Of a stretch of DNA of 6,842 bases, positions 1-5,652 are shown piece by piece. The notes beneath the pieces are model-generated. The model had not been told where the DNA came from. It did not search any database and was given only the letters and a program-made list of their open reading frames with translations. How positions within the stretch are numbered: the stretch's first letter is position 1; each line of letters starts with the position of its first letter. The stretch lies in assembly GCA_013138555.1 (NCBI GenBank), contig WTCN01000203.1, positions 1 through 6,842 on the forward strand. The letters run 5' to 3'. The position numbers were made by a program, and so were the translations under genes. This DNA comes from Methyloprofundus sp. (GTDB lineage Bacteria; Pseudomonadota; Gammaproteobacteria; Methylococcales; Methylomonadaceae).

Positions 1-1367
1 TGGTTCATGTTGCCTGTTGTGATATTAAAAATATTACGATACTTAAAAGTATAGAGCGCATGTTGAAGTCTCCCATTTGTACCTGGGAGGTGGATGAAAA
101 GGCATTGCTTAATGTTTTACACGCGGTTTATGGCAATGCAGCGACTCAGGTTGTTCCCTTACCAGGCGCGAAAGCCAAGAATGATGAAGATGATTCGGGT
201 AATGAGGCGATTGATTTAGCCGAGGATTTATTGTATTCCGCTTTTATACGTCAGGCTTCGGATATTCATGTTGATCCAAATGAAAAAGGTGCGCGCATTC
301 GCTTTAGGGTGGATGGGCAGCTAGAGGTTTTTCAGGAAATCCAGCACGATATTTATCTGGAATTGGCAAGTCGTTTGAAGGTTATTTCTGCTCTGGATAT
401 TGCTGAGAAACGTGCACCGCAAGATGGACGCTTTACCCATAGTTTTTCTGGGAATAGTAGCAAGGTTGATATCCGTGCCGCGACTTTACCGACAAAATAT
501 GGTGAGCGTATTACCATGCGTTTACTGGGGGCGCAGAATGATGCTTTAACTTTGGCACAGTTGGGGTTTATTGAGGATCACCAATTAGTGATTGCACACT
601 TTTTAAATCGTATTCAAGGGATGATGGTGCTGACGGGGCCGACAGGCAGTGGTAAAACCACGACCCTGTATGTTGCGATGACCAAGTTATTAAGGGAGCG
701 GCAGGTGAATATCATGACGGTGGAAGACCCCATTGAATATGAAATTCCAGGGGCTGCGCAGTGTGAAGTCGATGCCAATTCCGAAAAGGTGAGTTTTAAT
801 TCAGCTTTACGCAGTATTTTACGGCATGATCCTGATGTGGTGATGGTGGGGGAAATCCGGGATAAGGAAACCGCAGACATTGCAATTAAGGCGGCTTTGA
901 CGGGGCATATGGTATTAAGTACTTTGCATACCAATTCGGCGGTTGCAACGATTACCCGGTTAATTGATATGGGGGTTGCCCCCTATCTGGTTGCCGCTGC
1001 TTTACGGGTGGTGATTGCCCAGCGTCTTTTGCGTCGCTTGTGTGACCAGTGCCGTATTGATCGGCCAATGACGGAAGTGGAAGCCATTTCCATTGGGCGT
1101 AAAGATCTTGTAGGGGCTATGATTTATGAGCCTGTGGGCTGTGTGTATTGTGCGAACCGGGGTTATAAGGGACGGATTGGTTTGTATGAGGTATTGGAGT
1201 TACGTGCCGAGTGGGCTAAGGCGGTGTCTGAGGGAGCGAGTGAATCGGAGCTTTTGCTTATGATGCAGACGGCGGGGATTGGTAATTTGCTGGATGATGG
1301 GGTGAATAAGTTATTGGCTGGGGATACGTCATTTGCTGAAGTGTTGCAGGTGGCGGCTTCGTGGTAG
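1..1367 (+). CDS. GspE/PilB/MshE-family secretion/pilus assembly ATPase, 5'-partial
   Basis: Cytoplasmic hexameric ATPase that powers pseudopilus or pilus assembly through the GspF-type platform protein. Numbering from the ATG at 60, I see RQASDIHVDP (64-73), the Walker A box GPTGSGKT (193-200, Lys199), the Asp box VEDPIE (221-226), the Walker B region DPDVVMVGEIRD (257-268, Glu265) and the His box TGHMVLSTLHTN (281-292). A zinc-type tetracysteine follows: C328-X2-C331-X29-C361-X2-C364. All catalytic motifs are intact. The ATG at 60 is probably internal. The frame stays open from base 3, there is no clear ribosome binding site before 60, and from 60 the protein is 435 residues against roughly 500-570 usual for the family. 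Residues around WEVDEKALLNVLHAVYG look like the end of the N-terminal MshEN/T2SSE_N domain. The first visible codon is at base 3. The next gene starts 45 bases downstream. The motifs do not separate GspE from MshE or PilB, so no symbol is given. Confidence 0.93.
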   Translation, partial: VHVACCDIKNITILKSIERMLKSPICTWEVDEKALLNVLHAVYGNAATQVVPLPGAKAKNDEDDSGNEAIDLAEDLLYSAFIRQASDIHVDPNEKGARIRFRVDGQLEVFQEIQHDIYLELASRLKVISALDIAEKRAPQDGRFTHSFSGNSSKVDIRAATLPTKYGERITMRLLGAQNDALTLAQLGFIEDHQLVIAHFLNRIQGMMVLTGPTGSGKTTTLYVAMTKLLRERQVNIMTVEDPIEYEIPGAAQCEVDANSEKVSFNSALRSILRHDPDVVMVGEIRDKETADIAIKAALTGHMVLSTLHTNSAVATITRLIDMGVAPYLVAAALRVVIAQRLLRRLCDQCRIDRPMTEVEAISIGRKDLVGAMIYEPVGCVYCANRGYKGRIGLYEVLELRAEWAKAVSEGASESELLLMMQTAGIGNLLDDGVNKLLAGDTSFAEVLQVAASW

Positions 1368-1400
1368 TGAATGAATTTTTTCTAGATTATGTCTGAATGT

Positions 1401-1406
1401 GGGTGA
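1401..1406 (+). promoter_or_regulatory. Ribosome binding site for the GspF-like gene
   Basis: GGGTGA lies 6 bases before the ATG at 1413. It supports that ATG over the in-frame ATG at 1419, for which the spacing would be 12 bases. The rest of the 45-base gap from 1368 to 1412 shows no promoter or terminator that I can support. Confidence 0.5.
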
Positions 1407-1412
1407 AAATTT

Positions 1413-2630
1413 ATGACAATGTTTAGTTATACTGCGCGGGATCGTAGTGGTCAGCAGATTAGTGATGTGCTTGATAGTTTGTCGCGCGATGCCGCGATTA
1501 CGGAGCTACGCGCTGGAGGTTTGCTGGTTTTACAAATCAATGAGCTGAAAACCAAGAGTGATGAAAAAACCTATAGTTTAAATCCTTTAGATTATCGTTC
1601 GATTCGGTCTTTGGATATTGAGAATGCTTTTCATCAGATTGCAGTGATGTTACGTAGCGGCGTGAGTTTATTGGATGCAGTGCAGTTGACTCGTAAACAT
1701 GCACGGATTGGCACACGTAAGGTGTGGGGCGGAATCGTCGAGCGAATTCAGCAAGGGGGGGCTTTTACCGATGCGTTGAAAGAACAGAAAGTGTTTTCTA
1801 ATTTAACCATACAGTTAGTTAAAGTGGGAGAGGAGACAGGGCACTTATATACGGTTATGGATCAGGCGGCTAAGGAGATGGCTGCAACTCGTAAAGTGAA
1901 AAAGCAGATCACTTCGGCATTAAAATACCCCGCCTTTACCTTGGTGTTTGCGATTGGTTTGGTGATCTTTATGATGACCAGTATTGTGCCAGAAATTAAA
2001 AAATTGCTGAAGATTATGGGGAAGCCGATGCCACCGATTACCCAGGCTTTGATCGATATATCGGATTGGTTTGTTGAGAATACAGTCTATATGCTGACTT
2101 CTGGCGCTGCCTTTATGGTTATTTTTGTGGTGCTTTACAATTGGCCGCCTGCACGTTGGTGGATTGATCGTTTCGCTTTGCGCATTCCTTTAATAGGGCA
2201 TGTTTTACGCCTGTCAGGAACGGTGTTATTTTGTCGTGCGATGGGCTTATTATTAGGCAGTGGTGTGGTCATTGTGGATGCTTTGAAAATTATGGAACAG
2301 TTACATAATAATAAATTTATGGCGGGGCATATTGCATTTGCCCATAGCCGGGTTTTACAAGGTTCGTCTTTAGCTGATCCTTTGGTTGATAGATCCCGGT
2401 ATATGGAGCTGGTTTTACAAATGGTGCGTGTGGGGGAAAACTCAGGAACGCTGGATGAAATTTTAATAGAGATGACGGAGTATCATCAGGAGTTATTAGA
2501 GCTGGCGATTGCAAAATTAACCGGGATGATTGCTCCCTTTATGACGGTATTGGTAGGAGGATTAGTGGGTTTTGTGTATGCGGCTTTTTTGGTCGCGATG
2601 TTTTCTGCCGCAGGCGGGAGTCCTACATGA
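1413..2630 (+). CDS. GspF/PilC/MshG-family inner-membrane platform protein
   Basis: Polytopic inner-membrane protein that couples the assembly ATPase to pilin or pseudopilin extraction from the membrane. The 405-residue length is normal for the family. Two T2SF repeats are visible. The first has RSGVSLLDAV (81-90) and VKVGEETGHL (136-145). The second has LGSGVVIVDAL (281-291) and VRVGENSGTLDEI (338-350). Hydrophobic segments lie at about 172-194, 226-243 and 369-396, the usual three-helix layout. The GKPMPPITQALIDISDWF region (203-220) after the first helix is also typical. The gene follows the ATPase and its stop overlaps the next start by four bases (ATGA), so it belongs to the same operon. 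Membership of the family is secure. Assignment to type II secretion, MSHA or another T4P subtype is not possible from this protein alone. Confidence 0.94.
   Translation: MTMFSYTARDRSGQQISDVLDSLSRDAAITELRAGGLLVLQINELKTKSDEKTYSLNPLDYRSIRSLDIENAFHQIAVMLRSGVSLLDAVQLTRKHARIGTRKVWGGIVERIQQGGAFTDALKEQKVFSNLTIQLVKVGEETGHLYTVMDQAAKEMAATRKVKKQITSALKYPAFTLVFAIGLVIFMMTSIVPEIKKLLKIMGKPMPPITQALIDISDWFVENTVYMLTSGAAFMVIFVVLYNWPPARWWIDRFALRIPLIGHVLRLSGTVLFCRAMGLLLGSGVVIVDALKIMEQLHNNKFMAGHIAFAHSRVLQGSSLADPLVDRSRYMELVLQMVRVGENSGTLDEILIEMTEYHQELLELAIAKLTGMIAPFMTVLVGGLVGFVYAAFLVAMFSAAGGSPT
2616..2620 (+). promoter_or_regulatory. Ribosome binding site for the small HR-domain gene
   Basis: GGGAG sits inside the 3' end of the GspF-like gene, 6 bases before the ATG at 2627. 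It supports a start that overlaps the upstream stop codon, and therefore coupled translation. Confidence 0.55.
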
Positions 2631-3088
2631 GGGGGCTATTATTTTTATTATTTGGATTTTGTAGCCAGGTATTTGCTGAACAGTCAGTACAGACAAATAA
2701 GGTATATAACAAGAATTCACAGTCGGCAATTGATAAGCTTAATAAGGTGGTTGAGGTTGTGCGTGATCCGACGGCATTAAGCAATAATTTCAGGAAGGCA
2801 TTACGAAATTTACCGGTTGTTGGAGATTCAACTGATGATGACCAGAACAAAAAAGATTTACGTGCATTGGGAATACCTGAAATTGACCTGGTAGCGAAGG
2901 TCTTTAGTGAACATGCGCCAGCAACCGTGGTTTTAAAAGCGAATGGTAAATATCATCATTTTGAAGAGGGGGATCAGATTTCCAAGGTGATCAATAACGA
3001 GGTGGTGACTATGCATGTGCAGGAGATAAGTAAACATACCGTGCGTTTGTTGATTATGCCTTTTAATAAAACATTAATTTTTAATTAA
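2627..3088 (+). CDS. Small exported protein with GspC/PilP/MshK-like homology-region domain
   Basis: A 153-residue protein, probably periplasmic. The N-terminus MRGLLFLLFGFCSQVFA followed by EQ is a good Sec signal peptide cleaved near residue 17. The Cys at 12 has Phe before it, so it is not a proper lipobox. Residues 20-80 are polar and probably a linker with some helix. From about 86 to 153 the pattern (IDLVAKVF, then ATVVLKANGKYHHFEEGDQI, then VVTMHVQEISKHTVRLLI) resembles the small beta domain of GspC (HR), PilP and MshK. In those families it contacts the N0 domain of the secretin. The position directly before a secretin gene, with an ATGA overlap upstream and only three bases to the next start, supports that role. 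Unlike GspC, no retained transmembrane anchor is visible. I infer a soluble secretin partner, closest in size and context to MshK. The domain call rests on pattern, not on a search. Confidence 0.7.
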   Translation: MRGLLFLLFGFCSQVFAEQSVQTNKVYNKNSQSAIDKLNKVVEVVRDPTALSNNFRKALRNLPVVGDSTDDDQNKKDLRALGIPEIDLVAKVFSEHAPATVVLKANGKYHHFEEGDQISKVINNEVVTMHVQEISKHTVRLLIMPFNKTLIFN

Positions 3089-3091
3089 GCT

Positions 3092-5413
3092 ATGTGGTCT
3101 ATGTTTCATTTGCGTTCTACGGTGTTGGTTTGTATTTTATTGTTTTCTTTTTCAGCAGGAGCGAGGAATAAAATTTCTGAGCTGGATTTCAAGGATATTT
3201 CAGTCGGAGATGCATTACGCATTTTATCGAAGCAGTCCAACCTTAATTTCATCTCTTCCAAGGCGGCTGCAAAAATAGAAATGACCATGTTTTTGCGTAA
3301 TATTGAGCCGATGGATGTGCTGGATGCGATGGCAAAAACCTATAACCTTTGGTATCAGAAAGATAAAAAATCCAAGGTGATTCGTATTTATACGGTCAGG
3401 GAGTTTCGTCTGGGCAAGGTGGATTACCATAATGAAAAAACCGAAATATTTACCTTTAAGCATCAGCGTACTTCGCTGGATTTTGCCTATATGATTCAGG
3501 ATTTATTTGGCTTTGATCGGGTGATGCTAAGTCGGGGGGCTGATGAGAGCGAAGTCACGAATGATCTGTACGACCGTATGGAGCGGTTTGATATTATTGC
3601 GCGTAATACCTATAACCAAAGTGGTGATGGTGGAGAAAGTGGTTTTGGGACTGGCGATTCAGGCGGGAGTGGTAACGGTAATAGCCAGAACGGCAATAAC
3701 AATAATCGCAATGGTAATAGCCGTAATACTTCTGGGCAAAGGAATAATCGAGGTAATGGTCAAAGCAACTCAATGACTTTAGGGCGTAACCAGGCTTTTG
3801 ATCTCAGTCGTATGTTGCCTGCGCAAGAGGCTTCATCCATGTTGTCGGGGGCTCATGATCTTTCTTCGAGTTCTGTGGATATGTTGATTGAACATATTTC
3901 TCCGATTTACGTCACCATCATCCGTCGTCAGAATCGGGTGTTAGTACGTACCCGTGATAAAGATGCTTTGCAGGAAATCCAGGGTTTATTTAAAAAACTG
4001 GATATTGATATGGCGACTTTGTTATTGGAAGTCAAAGTATTACAAATTGCCTTAGGGGATGGTTTTGAGTCTAGCTTTGAGTTTAATTTTAAATCGGGTG
4101 ATGTGCAGGTTACACGGTCCAGTGGTGAAAACCTTCCTGACCAGGTGGAGAGTGTCAGTGATTTGGTGAGGGCTGGATTGGGGGATCCTGCGATGGTCGC
4201 TGCCATGGTGAGTAAAAACTTCGATGCACGTTTGACGCTATTAGAGAATGAGGGCAGAGTGACAGCTTTGGCAACGCCGATGTTGACTACCACTAATCAG
4301 GAAGTGAGCCGTATATTTATAGGTGAAGAACGGCCGATTACTACAGAAATAAAATGCGGAAGTGGAAGTAATGCAAATGCAGAGGGAAATAATACAATCG
4401 TTAACTGTACTTTAGAAGCTACAACTATCATTAGAGCTATAGGGAAAACCTTATTATTAACTCCCAATATCAATGCGGATGGTACGGTGGATATTCGTAT
4501 TTTAGTGGAAGACTCTACGGTATGTGAAGGCTGTGGGAGTATTCCATCTCCAACTCAATTGGGAGCACTGCAATCTTTTTCAGTAGATACAGTACAAACT
4601 CAAACATTCTCAGGGAATATTATCGCCCAAAATGCCCAAATGATTGCAGTCGGTGGCTTGATTAATGAAAGAACGGAAGATATAGAGAAGAAAGTGCCAA
4701 TTATGGGAGACATTCCCTATCTGGGTTTTTTCTTTAGAGATACACGTAAGGTACGCAGTCGTACCGAGATGGTGATTTTGATTCGTCCTTATGTGATGAA
4801 TAATCAGGATAAGGATATTGATGTGAATCAGCCTTGGCTAGAGGCGAATAGCATTCATCCGAGTGCCGATAACCTGAATCACCTGGATGTCTATAAAAAT
4901 AGCGAACACCTGGATAAGGGCTATACCTTACAGCCGGAATATAAAATCTATCCGGGGCAGGATAAGTTTGATGGCTATAACGAGAAAGGGATTGGGGCTG
5001 TTGCGCCTAAAGTGATTGAACCTGCAACGAGTAGTCATAAACAGGCTACGTATATGCAGTTAACGGAATATGCGGCCAAGTCGGTACGTTTACCAATTGC
5101 AAGTCGTGAGACAGTTGCCGGAGTGGTGGATGTGCCATTGCCTACCGCGCAACAACGGGTCGATGTGTTATTTGATATGCGTTTGAATGTAGTGCCGGTC
5201 GCGAGTTGGCGTAAGGGTGGGGTTTACGTCACTGCGGTTGAGGTGCGCAATCTGTCGAACGAGACGGTGGAGGTGGATTATCGTAACCTGAAAGGTAACT
5301 GGCTGGCTTCGACGATAGAAACGGAGAAAGTGGCTCCTCATAAGGCATTTGGTGACGTGAGTTATTTGTATTTGATTTCTGGAACGCCTTTTGAGCAGGC
5401 GTTGGAGAATTAG
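3092..5413 (+). CDS. Outer-membrane secretin (GspD/PilQ/MshL superfamily) with long C-terminal extension
   Basis: Forms the gated outer-membrane channel of the machine. Residues 1-24 are a signal peptide. Residues 27-105 form an N0/STN domain (ISELDFKDISVGDALRIL onward). A single N-type domain (about 117-306) is split by a Gly/Asn/Ser-rich insert at 176-228. The secretin domain spans about 310-568, with PMLTTTNQEVSRIFIGEERPI pieces at 396-416, VPIMGDIPYLGFFFRDT (535-551) and EMVILIRPYVM (559-569). One N domain rather than three points to MshL or PilQ-like rather than classical GspD. After residue 569 there is a polar linker to about 650. A 120-residue C-terminal domain (652-771) then follows, containing SWRKGGVYVTAVEVRN, NLKGNWLAS and SYLYLISGTPFEQAL. 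From memory this resembles the C-terminal half of the integrating conjugative element family PFL_4704/TIGR03749. Cysteines at 422, 439, 478 and 481 are unusual in a secretin core. The start could also be the ATG at 3101. Neither has a clear ribosome binding site, and coupling to the gene ending at 3088 is likely. Confidence 0.92.
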   Translation: MWSMFHLRSTVLVCILLFSFSAGARNKISELDFKDISVGDALRILSKQSNLNFISSKAAAKIEMTMFLRNIEPMDVLDAMAKTYNLWYQKDKKSKVIRIYTVREFRLGKVDYHNEKTEIFTFKHQRTSLDFAYMIQDLFGFDRVMLSRGADESEVTNDLYDRMERFDIIARNTYNQSGDGGESGFGTGDSGGSGNGNSQNGNNNNRNGNSRNTSGQRNNRGNGQSNSMTLGRNQAFDLSRMLPAQEASSMLSGAHDLSSSSVDMLIEHISPIYVTIIRRQNRVLVRTRDKDALQEIQGLFKKLDIDMATLLLEVKVLQIALGDGFESSFEFNFKSGDVQVTRSSGENLPDQVESVSDLVRAGLGDPAMVAAMVSKNFDARLTLLENEGRVTALATPMLTTTNQEVSRIFIGEERPITTEIKCGSGSNANAEGNNTIVNCTLEATTIIRAIGKTLLLTPNINADGTVDIRILVEDSTVCEGCGSIPSPTQLGALQSFSVDTVQTQTFSGNIIAQNAQMIAVGGLINERTEDIEKKVPIMGDIPYLGFFFRDTRKVRSRTEMVILIRPYVMNNQDKDIDVNQPWLEANSIHPSADNLNHLDVYKNSEHLDKGYTLQPEYKIYPGQDKFDGYNEKGIGAVAPKVIEPATSSHKQATYMQLTEYAAKSVRLPIASRETVAGVVDVPLPTAQQRVDVLFDMRLNVVPVASWRKGGVYVTAVEVRNLSNETVEVDYRNLKGNWLASTIETEKVAPHKAFGDVSYLYLISGTPFEQALEN

Positions 5414-5432
5414 GAGAAAAGTTTTAATCTCG

Positions 5433-5453
5433 TTCCCACGCTCTGCGTGGGAA
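5433..5453. repeat. Palindromic hairpin TTCCCACGC-TCT-GCGTGGGAA
   Basis: Nine-base perfect stem with a three-base loop, 20 bases after the secretin stop codon. TCTCGTTCCCACGC at 5428-5441 recurs exactly at 6723-6736. The hairpin could stop or stabilise the operon transcript, but the following bases are not T-rich, so I list it as a repeat and not a terminator. Confidence 0.75.
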
Positions 5454-5461
5454 TGCAGTTT

Positions 5462-5478
5462 GTGACGCTCTGCGTCAC
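5462..5478. repeat. Palindromic hairpin GTGACGC-TCT-GCGTCAC
   Basis: Seven-base perfect stem with the same TCT loop as the preceding hairpin. It looks like a variant of the same palindromic repeat family. Confidence 0.7.
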
Positions 5479-5495
5479 GGAACGCAGAGCGTTCC
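5479..5495. repeat. Palindromic hairpin GGAACGC-AGA-GCGTTCC
   Basis: Seven-base perfect stem directly abutting the previous hairpin. Its loop AGA is the complement of TCT, so it looks like the same unit in opposite orientation. Confidence 0.7.
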
Positions 5496-5503
5496 CATAT
5501 GAA

Positions 5504-5624
5504 TTCCCACGCGGAGCGTCACGGTCATTAAGTTAAGAGAATTAACATAGGATGCGCTTCGTGCCTCAGCACATCCTATATCTGTTGCCTTAACCTAATG
5601 GCAGTGACGTGCGGAGCGTGGGAA
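5504..5624. mobile_element. MITE-like element, 121 bp, imperfect terminal inverted repeats
   Basis: The left arm is 5504-5537. The reverse complement of 5589-5624 matches it over nearly its whole length. Both share TTCCCACGC at the outer end, GTCAC in the middle, and CATTA(A/G)GTTAAG at the inner end. The differences lie mostly in a short central block. The centre (5547-5579) is itself a hairpin: ATAGGATGCGC pairs with GCACATCCTAT with one mismatch. There is no coding capacity. A related arm occurs at 6728-6761 with 31 of 34 positions identical to the left arm. This fits a non-autonomous, repeat-derived mobile element. A target-site duplication is not evident. Confidence 0.6.
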
Positions 5625-5641
5625 CTAGTTTAGTGTTTTTT

Positions 5642-5646
5642 AAGGG
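5642..5646 (+). promoter_or_regulatory. Ribosome binding site for the beta-barrel gene
   Basis: AAGGG lies 6 bases before the ATG at 5653. The encoded signal peptide begins directly at that ATG, which supports this start. Confidence 0.5.
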
Positions 5647-5652
5647 CTTTAT

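Larger units (their letters stand above)
5414..5652. other. Intergenic region filled with palindromic repeats
   Basis: I find no credible gene in these 239 bases. The left part (5432-5495) contains three short perfect hairpins and the right part (5504-5624) a MITE-like element. The T-run at 5635-5641 follows the element's right arm by 10 bases. A long-stem terminator is possible, but no canonical hairpin plus T-tract directly follows the secretin stop. No promoter with convincing -35 and -10 boxes is visible for the barrel gene. Confidence 0.7.

Noticed and set aside
614..934. Minus-strand ORF of 106 codons opposite the ATPase
   Set aside because: It lies fully opposite the Walker A to His-box region of a clearly conserved gene and shows no recognisable domain or ribosome binding site.
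2627..2677. Lipoprotein signal in the small HR-domain protein
   Set aside because: Cys12 is preceded by Leu-Phe-Gly-Phe, which does not fit a lipobox because of Phe at -1. A standard signal peptidase I site at VFA|EQ is better.
3543..3776. Plus-strand ORF of 77 codons in another frame within the secretin
   Set aside because: It arises from the low-complexity Gly/Asn-coding stretch read out of frame, which yields Val/Ile-rich sequence. It has no independent support.
3928..4293. Minus-strand ORF of 121 codons opposite the secretin
   Set aside because: It is antisense to conserved secretin sequence. Its composition is what reverse reading of that gene gives.
5433..5460. Rho-independent terminator after the secretin
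   Set aside because: The hairpin is strong, but the bases after it are GCAGTT with no T-run, so intrinsic termination cannot be claimed.
5428..5626. CRISPR-like array
   Set aside because: The repeats are palindromic, unequal in length, in both orientations, and lack regular spacers. They fit REP/MITE elements better.
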